Below are positions 7,309 to 13,562 of a stretch of DNA of 17,023 bases, in pieces. The stretch is from the NCBI GenBank assembly GCA_003246795.1, contig QKCS01000010.1:1-17023 (forward strand), in the 5' to 3' direction. This stretch comes from Alphaproteobacteria bacterium (GTDB lineage Bacteria > Pseudomonadota > Alphaproteobacteria > Micropepsales > Micropepsaceae). The notes under the pieces were generated by a model, which was given only the letters and a program-made list of their open reading frames with translations, was not told the DNA's origin and did no database searches. The translations under genes and the position numbers were made by a program. The number at the start of each line of letters is the position of its first letter. Within the stretch, counting starts at the first letter, position 1.

Positions 7309-7881
7309 ATGGCGCGTGACGACGACAGAGGCCCACGCCGCGACCGCGGCGGCGACAGGGGCGAACGCAGCGAACTCGTCGACAAGCTCGTCCACATCAA
7401 CCGCGTGGCGAAGGTCGTGAAGGGCGGCAAGCGCTTCGGTTTCGCCGCGCTCGTCGTCGTGGGCGACCAGAAGGGCCGCGTCGGCTTCGGTCACGGCAAG
7501 GCGCGCGAAGTGCCGGAGGCCATCCGCAAGGCGACGGAAGCGGCGAAGAAGTCGCTGATCCGCGTGCCGCTGCGCGAGGGGCGCACGCTGCATCACGACG
7601 TCTACGGCCGTCACGGCGCGGGCAAAGTGGTCCTGCGCCCGGCGCCGGCCGGCACCGGCATCATTGCCGGCGGCCCATTGCGCGCCGTGTTCGACGCGCT
7701 TGGCGTCCACGACGTGGTCGCGAAATCGGTCGGGACCTCGAACCCCTACAACATGGTGCGTGCGACGTTCGACGCGTTGAAGGCCGAATACAGCCCGAAA
7801 ATGATCGCCAACAAGCGCGGCAAGTCGGTGGCGGAGATCCTGGCGACGCGCCGTCCGACTGCCGAATTGTCGCCGGAGTAA
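7309..7881 (+). CDS. rpsE: 30S ribosomal protein S5
   Basis: S5 helps form the mRNA entry channel and affects decoding accuracy. The 190-residue protein has a basic, Asp/Arg-rich N-terminal segment (residues about 1-23) before the conserved double-stranded RNA-binding-like domain containing FGFAALVVVGDQKGRVGFG. The second domain carries LRPAPAGTGIIAGGPLRAVF and the conserved SVGTSNPYNMVRATFDAL motif. The start follows a GAAGGAATAG Shine-Dalgarno region. The stop is five bases before the rpmD start. Confidence 0.97.
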   Translation: MARDDDRGPRRDRGGDRGERSELVDKLVHINRVAKVVKGGKRFGFAALVVVGDQKGRVGFGHGKAREVPEAIRKATEAAKKSLIRVPLREGRTLHHDVYGRHGAGKVVLRPAPAGTGIIAGGPLRAVFDALGVHDVVAKSVGTSNPYNMVRATFDALKAEYSPKMIANKRGKSVAEILATRRPTAELSPE

Positions 7882-7886
7882 ATGCA

Positions 7887-8108
7887 ATGACGCTGCGTAC
7901 GACCGAAGGTCGCCCGAAGACGAAGACGATCACGATCGAACAGATCGCAAGCCCCGCGCGCCGCGAAGAACGTCAGCGCGAGACGCTCGTCGGTCTCGGG
8001 CTCGACAAACTCCATCGCCGCAAGACGCTGCAAAACACGGATGCCGTGTGGGGCGCGATCTGCAAGGTTCGCCACATGGTGCGCGTCGTCGACGGCGCCG
8101 CACAGTAA
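7887..8108 (+). CDS. rpmD: 50S ribosomal protein L30
   Basis: L30 is a small large-subunit protein with a ferredoxin-like fold. The 73 residues include the diagnostic RREERQRETLVGLGLDKLHR and RKTLQNTDAVWGAICKVRHM segments, followed by VRVV. It is longer than the 58-60 residues of E. coli L30 because of an N-terminal stretch of about a dozen residues (MTLRTTEGRPKTKT), as is common in alphaproteobacteria. A GGAG lies about nine bases before the ATG. Placement between rpsE and rplO supports the call. Confidence 0.95.
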   Translation: MTLRTTEGRPKTKTITIEQIASPARREERQRETLVGLGLDKLHRRKTLQNTDAVWGAICKVRHMVRVVDGAAQ

Positions 8109-8128
8109 GACAACGAAGGCCATCGCCG

Positions 8129-8707
8129 ATGAAACTCAACGAAATCCGCGACAACGAAGGCGCGCACAAGCGCTTCAAGCGTATCGGCCGTGGCTCGGGC
8201 TCGGGCAAGGGCAAGACCGCAGGCCGCGGCGTGAAGGGCCAGAAGGCCCGCGCCGGCCACCACGGGATGTTCGGCTTTGAAGGCGGCCAGATGCCCCTTC
8301 ACATGCGTATTCCGAAGCGCGGCTTTAACAACATATTCGCCCGTGAATTCTCCATCGTGAACCTGGGCGAACTGCAGAAGGCGGTCGAACGCGGCAAGAT
8401 TGCTGCAGGCGCGACGCTGAATGCTGACACGCTTGCAACACTGGGTCTGGCCCGTCGTGCGAAGGACGGGGTACGCCTCCTTGGCAAAGGCGAACTGAAG
8501 ACCCAATTGAACCTGGAAGTCGCTCACGCGTCGGGCTCCGCGATCGAGGCGGTGAAGAAGGCTGGCGGGACCGTGAAGGTCCTGGGCGTCAAGGCCAAGC
8601 ACGTCACGCGCAAGGACCGCGGTCCGGGCAAGCGCATGCAGCGTCGTGTCGCGTCGGCCAAAAAGCGCGAAGAGCGTCTCGCCGCATCCCAGCAGGCAAA
8701 AGCGTAA
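8129..8707 (+). CDS. rplO: 50S ribosomal protein L15, with C-terminal tail
   Basis: L15 is an internal large-subunit protein needed for late assembly. I start it at the ATG at 8129, which gives MKLNEIRDNEGAHKRFKRIG; the frame is open upstream, but that part overlaps rpmD. The N-terminal Gly/Lys-rich segment GRGSGSGKGKTAGRGVKGQK and the MPLHMRIPKRGF motif are typical. The core ends near residue 152, where most L15 proteins finish. A further 40 residues, rich in Lys, Arg and Ala, bring the total to 192, compared with 144 in E. coli. The extra tail is probably disordered. Confidence 0.95.
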   Translation: MKLNEIRDNEGAHKRFKRIGRGSGSGKGKTAGRGVKGQKARAGHHGMFGFEGGQMPLHMRIPKRGFNNIFAREFSIVNLGELQKAVERGKIAAGATLNADTLATLGLARRAKDGVRLLGKGELKTQLNLEVAHASGSAIEAVKKAGGTVKVLGVKAKHVTRKDRGPGKRMQRRVASAKKREERLAASQQAKA

Positions 8708-8722
8708 GAGAGGGCGGAGGGC

Positions 8723-8756
8723 TGCCGGGCGCCGCGCCGATCGGCATGTCCCGGCA
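8723..8756 (+). other. Inverted repeat in the rplO-secY spacer
   Basis: The 67-base spacer before secY contains TGCCGGG (8723-8729) pairing with CCCGGCA (8750-8756), and inside the loop a perfect palindrome GCCGATCGGC (8736-8745). No T-run follows, so this is not a classic terminator. It ends 18 bases before the secY ATG and just ahead of the TAAGGAG ribosome binding site, so it could shape secY mRNA or act as a processing site. Function is inferred only from position. Confidence 0.4.
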
Positions 8757-8774
8757 CCGTAAGGAGAATTTCCG

Positions 8775-10112
8775 ATGGCGTCAGCCGCCGAACAACTAGC
8801 CGCCAACGTCAACTGGTCGGCGTTCTCCAAGGCCGAAGAGCTCCAGCGTCGCATCTGGTTCACGCTGGGCGCCCTCGTCGTCTACCGCCTCGGCACGTTC
8901 ATCCCGCTTCCCGGTATCGACCCCGACACGCTCGCCCGCATCATGGAGCAGCAGACCCAGGGCCTGCTCGGCATGTTTAACATGCTTTCGGGCGGTGCCG
9001 TGGAGCGCATGGCGATCTTCGCCCTGAACGTCATGCCCTACATCTCAGCCTCGATCATCATGCAGGTGATGGCGACGGTCAGCCCGACGCTCGAGAAGTT
9101 GAAGAAAGAAGGCGAGTCGGGCCGCAAGACGATCAATCAGTACACGCGGTATCTGACCGTGGGCCTCGCCGCCGCGCAGTCGTGGGCCATCGCCCGCGGT
9201 CTGGAGACGCAGGCCGGCCTCGTCGTCAGCCCCGGTCTCTTTTTCGAAGTCACGACGGTCGTCACGCTGACCGGCGGCGTGATGTTCCTCATGTGGCTGG
9301 GCGAGCAGATCACCTCGCGCGGCATCGGCAACGGCATCTCGCTCATCATCTTTGCCGGCATCGTCGCGAACCTGTTGCAGGGTTTCGTCGGCACGCTGGA
9401 ACTCGCCCGGAAGGGTTCGATCGGCTGGCCGTCGGCGATCGGCCTCTACCTCTTGGTGATCGTCGTCATCACGTTCATCGTCTTCATGGAGCGGGCGCAA
9501 CGACGCCTCTTGGTGCAATACCCCAAGCGGCAGATCGGCAACCGCATGATAGACAGTCAAAATTCCCACTTGCCGCTGAAGCTCAACACGTCGGGCGTCA
9601 TTCCGCCGATCTTCGCCTCGTCGCTTCTCGTGCTGCCGATCACTGTGGCGCAATTCAACGCCGAGAACGCGCCGGATTGGCTCTCGGAAGTCGTGCGTCT
9701 CTTGGGCCACGGGCAGCCGCTCTACATGCTGCTTTACGGCGCGCTCATCGTCTTCTTCGCGTTCTTCTACACAGCCGTCGTTTTCAACCCCAACGACACG
9801 GCGGACAATTTGAAGAAGTACGGCGGCTTCATTCCCGGCATCCGTCCGGGCCGAAAGACGGCGGAGTACATCGACTATGTGCTGACGCGCCTGACGGTCA
9901 TCGGCGCGGGCTATCTCGTGCTCGTCTGCTTGGTGCCCGAGTTCATCCTGGCCCAGTACGGCGGGAACCTGCTTTTGCTCGGCGGCACGTCGTTCCTGAT
10001 CATCGTATCCGTGACGATGGACACCGTCGCGCAGGTGCATAGCCATCTGCTCGCCCACCAATACGAAGGTCTTATCAAGAAGGCCCGCTTCAAGAGTCCC
10101 CGCGGCACATGA
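8775..10112 (+). CDS. secY: Preprotein translocase channel subunit SecY
   Basis: SecY forms the inner-membrane channel through which SecA drives unfolded proteins and into which ribosomes insert membrane proteins. The 445 residues match the family (E. coli 443) and show ten hydrophobic segments. The first begins near residue 28 (FTLGALVVYRLGTFIPLPG), the plug-region GLLGMFNMLSGGA follows at residues 63-75, and GEQITSRGIGNGISLIIFAG lies near residues 176-195. The conserved cytosolic-loop arginine falls at residue 357 in PGIRPG, the same number as the E. coli residue needed for SecA function. TAAGGAG precedes the ATG. The stop overlaps the adk start (ATGA). Confidence 0.98.
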   Translation: MASAAEQLAANVNWSAFSKAEELQRRIWFTLGALVVYRLGTFIPLPGIDPDTLARIMEQQTQGLLGMFNMLSGGAVERMAIFALNVMPYISASIIMQVMATVSPTLEKLKKEGESGRKTINQYTRYLTVGLAAAQSWAIARGLETQAGLVVSPGLFFEVTTVVTLTGGVMFLMWLGEQITSRGIGNGISLIIFAGIVANLLQGFVGTLELARKGSIGWPSAIGLYLLVIVVITFIVFMERAQRRLLVQYPKRQIGNRMIDSQNSHLPLKLNTSGVIPPIFASSLLVLPITVAQFNAENAPDWLSEVVRLLGHGQPLYMLLYGALIVFFAFFYTAVVFNPNDTADNLKKYGGFIPGIRPGRKTAEYIDYVLTRLTVIGAGYLVLVCLVPEFILAQYGGNLLLLGGTSFLIIVSVTMDTVAQVHSHLLAHQYEGLIKKARFKSPRGT

Positions 10113-10732
10113 TCGTCGTCTTGTTTGGACCGCCCGCCTCCGGCAAGGGCACGCAAGCCAAGCGCATCCACGAGAGGTACGGGATCGCCCACCTCTCGAC
10201 GGGCGACATGTTGCGCGCCGCGATCGCGCAAGGCAGCGAGATCGGCAAGAAGGCCAAGGCGCTCGTCGACGGGGGACAACTGGTGCCCGACGACATTGTT
10301 CTTGGCATCATCGCCGAGCGCATCGAACAACCCGACTGCGCCAAGGGTTTCGTCCTCGACGGTTTCCCGCGCACGGTCGAACAGGCCAAGGGGCTGGACG
10401 CGATGCTGGGCGGCAAGAAGCGCGCCGTCGACCACGTGATCCTCATGGAGGTCGACGAAGCGGAACTCATCAAGCGGGTCGAGAACCGGGCTGCTGAGGC
10501 CAAGAAGAAGGGCGAGCCGGTGAGGCCCGACGACGACCCGGAGACGTTCAAGAAGCGCCTCGGCGTCTACAAGGCCCAAACAGCGCCCATCCTGCCGCTC
10601 TATGAGGCGCAGGGGAAAATCCGCCGAGTCGACGGCATGAAGTCGATCGACGAGGTGACGGCCCAGATCGAGGTCGTCCTCAGCAGCGGAAAACAGGGGA
10701 AATCCGTGCTGTCGAGATGGTTGACCCGGTGA
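10109..10732 (+). CDS. adk: Adenylate kinase, short-LID form
   Basis: Adenylate kinase interconverts ATP plus AMP and two ADP in the cytoplasm. The P-loop GPPASGKGT is at residues 7-15, the AMP-binding LSTGDMLRAAI follows at about 29-39, and the GFVLDGFPRTVEQA motif carries the conserved FPRT. The LID is shortened and has no cysteines (ENRAAEAKKKGEPVRPDDDP), so it is the non-zinc, short form common in alphaproteobacteria. The protein has 207 residues. The last dozen or so residues, after VVLSS, look like a tail, and their codons overlap the -35 of the promoter before rpsM. The start overlaps the secY stop, so translation is probably coupled to secY. Confidence 0.97.
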   Translation: MIVVLFGPPASGKGTQAKRIHERYGIAHLSTGDMLRAAIAQGSEIGKKAKALVDGGQLVPDDIVLGIIAERIEQPDCAKGFVLDGFPRTVEQAKGLDAMLGGKKRAVDHVILMEVDEAELIKRVENRAAEAKKKGEPVRPDDDPETFKKRLGVYKAQTAPILPLYEAQGKIRRVDGMKSIDEVTAQIEVVLSSGKQGKSVLSRWLTR

Positions 10733-10748
10733 GAAAAGGCCCTATATT
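10720..10748 (+). promoter_or_regulatory. Candidate sigma70-type promoter for the alpha operon
   Basis: GTTGAC at 10720-10725 and CTATAT at 10742-10747 are separated by 16 bases; read in the E. coli way it is TTGACC-N16-TATATT. This fits the alphaproteobacterial housekeeping consensus CTTGAC-N16/17-CTATAT closely. The -35 overlaps the last codons of adk. The expected start point is near 10754-10757, giving a leader of roughly 100 bases before rpsM. It is the best promoter-like sequence I see in the ribosomal block. Confidence 0.6.
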
Positions 10749-10784
10749 TCCGTGCCTTCCGTATCAGTCGGGCGCGGACGCTGC

Positions 10785-10801
10785 CTCCGGGAACACCGGG
10801 G
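10785..10801 (+). other. Small hairpin in the rpsM leader
   Basis: CTCCGG (10785-10790) can pair with CCGGGG (10796-10801), including one G-T wobble, around a five-base loop GAACA. It lies in the proposed leader of the alpha operon, about 50 bases before the rpsM start, and is not followed by a T-run. It could belong to a regulatory leader structure, but the stem is short and may be chance. Confidence 0.25.
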
Positions 10802-10852
10802 CGTGGCGCATTTCGTCGTTTCAGAACTGACCGAGAATTCAGGAGAACCTTC

Positions 10853-11230
10853 GTGGCCCGCATCGCAGGCGTGAACATTCCGACGAACAAGCGCGTGCAC
10901 ATTGCGTTGCGCTACATCCACGGCATCGGCCCGATGAATTCGGCCGAGATCTGCAAGAAGGTCGGCATCCCGGTGGAGCGCCGCGTCAACCAGCTGTCCG
11001 ACGCCGAGGTCATTCAGATCCGCGAAATCATCGACCGCGAATACGTCGTCGAAGGCGACCTGCGCCGCGAAGTCGCGATGAACATCAAGCGCCTGATGGA
11101 CTTGGGCTGCTATCGCGGCTTGCGTCACCGCAAGGGTCTGCCGGTCCGCGGTCAGCGCACGCACACGAACGCGCGCACGCGCAAAGGTCCCGCGAAGCCG
11201 ATCGCCGGCAAGAAGCAGGCCACCCGCTAA
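10853..11230 (+). CDS. rpsM: 30S ribosomal protein S13
   Basis: S13 is at the top of the small-subunit head, contacts P-site tRNA and forms bridges with L5. The 125-residue protein starts MARIAGVNIPTNKRVHIALR and includes the IHGIGPMNSAEICKKVGI helix-turn-helix region and the basic C-terminal signature RHRKGLPVRGQRTHTNARTR. The initiation codon is GTG, chosen because it gives the invariant MARIAGVNIP start and follows AGGAGAA (10841-10847) with good spacing. It is the first gene of the alpha operon, 120 bases after adk and downstream of the candidate promoter. Confidence 0.97.
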   Translation: MARIAGVNIPTNKRVHIALRYIHGIGPMNSAEICKKVGIPVERRVNQLSDAEVIQIREIIDREYVVEGDLRREVAMNIKRLMDLGCYRGLRHRKGLPVRGQRTHTNARTRKGPAKPIAGKKQATR

Positions 11231-11237
11231 TTCAATT

Positions 11238-11257
11238 CGCCGCCCGCTTGCGCGGCG
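11238..11257 (+). other. Hairpin between rpsM and rpsK
   Basis: CGCCGC (11238-11243) pairs with GCGGCG (11252-11257) across an eight-base loop in the 45-base rpsM-rpsK spacer. There is no T-run after it, and it is followed by an AGAGGACGAAC stretch leading to the rpsK start. A role in mRNA stability or pausing is possible but only inferred. Confidence 0.3.
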
Positions 11258-11275
11258 CAGAGGACGAACAGAAAG

Positions 11276-11668
11276 ATGGCGACGGAAAAAAAGACGCGCG
11301 TGCGCAGGAAAGAGCGCAAGAACATCACGTCGGGCGTGGCCCACGTGAACGCGACGTTCAACAACACGATGATCACGATCACCGACGCTCAGGGCAACGC
11401 GATTGCCTGGTCGTCGTCCGGGACGATGGGCTTCAAGGGTTCGCGCAAATCGACGCCCTATGCCGCACAGGTCGCGGCCGAAGACGCCGGCAAGAAGGCC
11501 ATGGAGCACGGCATGCGCACGCTGGAGGTCGAGGTGATGGGTCCGGGCTCCGGCCGCGAGAGCGCGTTGCGCGCGCTGCAGGCCGCGGGTTTCACCATCA
11601 CGACGATCCGCGACGTGACGCCCATCCCGCACAACGGCTGCCGCCCCCCGAAGCGCCGCCGCGTCTAG
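11276..11668 (+). CDS. rpsK: 30S ribosomal protein S11
   Basis: S11 is on the small-subunit platform, next to the Shine-Dalgarno helix in the mRNA exit channel. The 130 residues have the family length and show GVAHVNATFNNTMITITDAQ, then SSGTMGFKGSRKSTPYAAQ, and the conserved C-terminal IPHNGCRPPKRRRV. The start MATEKKTRVRRKERKNI is typical of alphaproteobacteria. In E. coli rpsD follows this gene; here rpoA comes next, 43 bases later, so the S4 gene is absent from this operon. Confidence 0.97.
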   Translation: MATEKKTRVRRKERKNITSGVAHVNATFNNTMITITDAQGNAIAWSSSGTMGFKGSRKSTPYAAQVAAEDAGKKAMEHGMRTLEVEVMGPGSGRESALRALQAAGFTITTIRDVTPIPHNGCRPPKRRRV

Positions 11669-11711
11669 AACGCATACGCCCCCGATTTGAATCCGCCGAA
11701 GGAATGACCCC

Positions 11712-12728
11712 GTGATTGAGAAGAACTGGCAAGAACTGATCAAGCCGAACAAGCTGCATGTCGAGCCCGGTCCGTCCGCGCGCACGAATGCGGTGATCGT
11801 CGCCGAACCGCTCGAGCGCGGCTTCGGTTTGACGCTCGGCAACTCGCTGCGCCGCGTTCTGTTGTCCTCGCTTCAGGGCGCCGCCGTGACGTCGCTCCAG
11901 ATCGACGGCGTGCTGCACGAATTCTCGTCGATGCCCGGCGTCCGCGAGGACGTGACCGACGTCGTGCTGAACATCAAGCAGCTCGCGCTCAAGATGCAGA
12001 GCGAAGGGCCGAAGCGCCTCGTGCTCAAGGCCGAAGGCCCGGGCGAAGTGCGCGCCAGCCAGATCACCACGGTCGGCGACATCGAGATCCTCAATCCCGA
12101 CCTCGTGATCTGCAACCTGGACCACGGCGCGCGCATCCGCATGGAACTCACCGTCAACACGGGCAAGGGCTACGTCCCGGCCGAGCGCAACCGTCCCGAC
12201 GACGCGCCGATCGGCCTCATCCCGGTCGACTCGCTGTTCTCGCCGGTCAAGAAGATCTCGTACCGCGTCGAGAACACGCGCGAAGGCCAGATCCTCGACT
12301 ACGACAAGCTGACGATGACGATCGAAACGAACGGCGCCATCACGCCGGAGAACGCGGTCGCCTACGCGGCGCGCATTCTCCAGGATCAGCTCTCGATCTT
12401 CATCAACTTCGAAGAGCCGCGCGAGAAGAAGACGGAAGAGCAGAAGACCGATCTGCCGTTCAACCCGGCGCTCTTGAAGAAGGTCGACGAGCTCGAACTC
12501 TCGGTGCGTTCGGCGAATTGCCTGAAGAATGACAACATCGTCTACATCGGCGACCTGATCCAGAAGACGGAGGCGGAAATGCTCCGCACGCCGAACTTCG
12601 GCCGCAAGTCGCTGAACGAGATCAAGGAAGTGCTGGCTTCGATGGGTCTCCACCTCGGCATGGAAGTGCCGGGCTGGCCGCCGGAAAACATCGAAGAGCT
12701 GGCGCGCAAATTCGAAGACCAGTACTGA
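11712..12728 (+). CDS. rpoA: DNA-directed RNA polymerase alpha subunit
   Basis: The alpha subunit dimerises to scaffold RNA polymerase and its C-terminal domain binds UP elements and activators. The 338 residues split into the N-terminal dimerisation domain (to about residue 235, with RGFGLTLGNSLRRVLLSSL at 36-54), a linker rich in Glu and Lys (about 236-248), and the C-terminal domain. In that domain VRSANCLKNDNIVYIGDLI holds the DNA-contacting arginine at residue 266, equivalent to E. coli Arg265. The start is GTG, which gives the expected MIEKNWQELIKPNKL; GAAGGA lies eight bases before it. Alpha-operon placement before rplQ is standard. Confidence 0.98.
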   Translation: MIEKNWQELIKPNKLHVEPGPSARTNAVIVAEPLERGFGLTLGNSLRRVLLSSLQGAAVTSLQIDGVLHEFSSMPGVREDVTDVVLNIKQLALKMQSEGPKRLVLKAEGPGEVRASQITTVGDIEILNPDLVICNLDHGARIRMELTVNTGKGYVPAERNRPDDAPIGLIPVDSLFSPVKKISYRVENTREGQILDYDKLTMTIETNGAITPENAVAYAARILQDQLSIFINFEEPREKKTEEQKTDLPFNPALLKKVDELELSVRSANCLKNDNIVYIGDLIQKTEAEMLRTPNFGRKSLNEIKEVLASMGLHLGMEVPGWPPENIEELARKFEDQY

Positions 12729-12753
12729 ACGAGAGAATTAGGGAACCACCGAC

Positions 12754-13185
12754 ATGCGCCACGGTTCAGCCGGCCGCAAGCTCAACCGCACTTCGAGCCA
12801 CCGTAAAGCGCTGTTCGTCAATCTGGCGTCGGCGTTGATCAAACACGAGCAGATCACAACGACGCTGCCCAAGGCGAAGGAGCTTCGCCCGGTCGTCGAA
12901 AAGCTGATCACGCTCGGCAAGCGCGGCAAGACCGACCTCCACGCCCGTCGCCAGGCGCTGTCCCAGTTGCGCAACGACACGACGACCGTCGAGAAGCTGT
13001 TCGATGTCCTAGCGCCGCGCTACGCCGCCCGCAAGGGCGGCTACACGCGCGTGCTGAAGGCGGGCTTCCGCCACGGCGACGCGGCGCCCATGGCCGTCAT
13101 CGAATTCGTCGACCGCGACGTCGAGGCCAAGGGCAAGGACTCCGGTCCCGTCCAAGCAAGAGCCGAAGAAGAAGCCGCGGCCTGA
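12754..13185 (+). CDS. rplQ: 50S ribosomal protein L17
   Basis: L17 lies on the back of the large subunit near the exit tunnel. The 143-residue protein begins with the signature MRHGSAGRKLNRTSSHRKAL and includes LIKHEQITTTLPKAKELRPV, then the GYTRVLKAGFRHGDAAPMAV motif. The fold ends near residue 125; the remaining Lys/Glu/Ala-rich residues form a short tail not found in the 127-residue E. coli protein. It closes the alpha operon. No terminator is visible after it, and the next gene starts 16 bases later. Confidence 0.97.
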   Translation: MRHGSAGRKLNRTSSHRKALFVNLASALIKHEQITTTLPKAKELRPVVEKLITLGKRGKTDLHARRQALSQLRNDTTTVEKLFDVLAPRYAARKGGYTRVLKAGFRHGDAAPMAVIEFVDRDVEAKGKDSGPVQARAEEEAAA

Positions 13186-13201
13186 CAGCCGAGGGGGCAG
13201 G

Positions 13202-13483
13202 ATGGACCTTGCTCTCTTGCTCATTCAATTCGTCGACGAAATGGCCGATCCTTTTGCGGTGGCGGCTGGCGTCGCGCCGTCCTTGATGATCAAGCCTTGG
13301 CGCCGCTCGCTTCCCGCAGCGGCTGCGGCGGGCGCCTTCGTGGCGCTGATCTCGGCCTTGCGCATGGCCAACCTGTCGTTGTCGCTCGCCGCGCACAGTC
13401 TCGTGGCGACGACCGCGGCCGCGCTTGTGTGGTGGGCGATCGCGCTGTGGGGTATGCGCCTCGCAAACAAGAAGCGCGTTTAG
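13202..13483 (+). CDS. Small hypothetical membrane protein
   Basis: I do not recognise this 93-residue protein. It has two strong hydrophobic segments at about residues 37-55 (alanine-rich) and 62-85 (with VWWAIALWGM), a short basic connector KPWRR at 31-35, and a basic end RLANKKRV. This suggests a two-helix inner-membrane protein. The first 26 residues are mildly hydrophobic and may lie along or in the membrane. GAGGGG lies five bases before the ATG, and the gene is only 16 bases after rplQ, so it is probably co-transcribed with the alpha operon. No catalytic motif is visible. Coding status is supported by the ribosome binding site and membrane-like composition, not by homology. Confidence 0.6.
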   Translation: MDLALLLIQFVDEMADPFAVAAGVAPSLMIKPWRRSLPAAAAAGAFVALISALRMANLSLSLAAHSLVATTAAALVWWAIALWGMRLANKKRV

Positions 13484-13562
13484 CCAACCAGGGCCGAAGA
13501 AGGACCCCTTGCACCCGCCGGACCCGCCACTTAGCGTTTCTCAAGATCCACGCGAGGAAACG

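Noticed and set aside
5914..7887. 657-codon open frame on the minus strand opposite rpsH-rpsE
   Set aside because: It is fully antisense to five certain ribosomal protein genes. Its translation is Arg/Ala/Asp/His-rich without any domain. Long antisense frames are expected with this GC-biased codon use.
11704..11715. Three-codon mini-frame ATGACCCCGTGA overlapping the rpoA GTG start
   Set aside because: The GAAGGA sits directly against this ATG with no spacing and is correctly spaced only for the GTG. A leader peptide role is not supported.
13186..13201. Possible terminator after rplQ
   Set aside because: The 16-base spacer has no hairpin and no T-run; it contains a ribosome binding site for the next gene instead.
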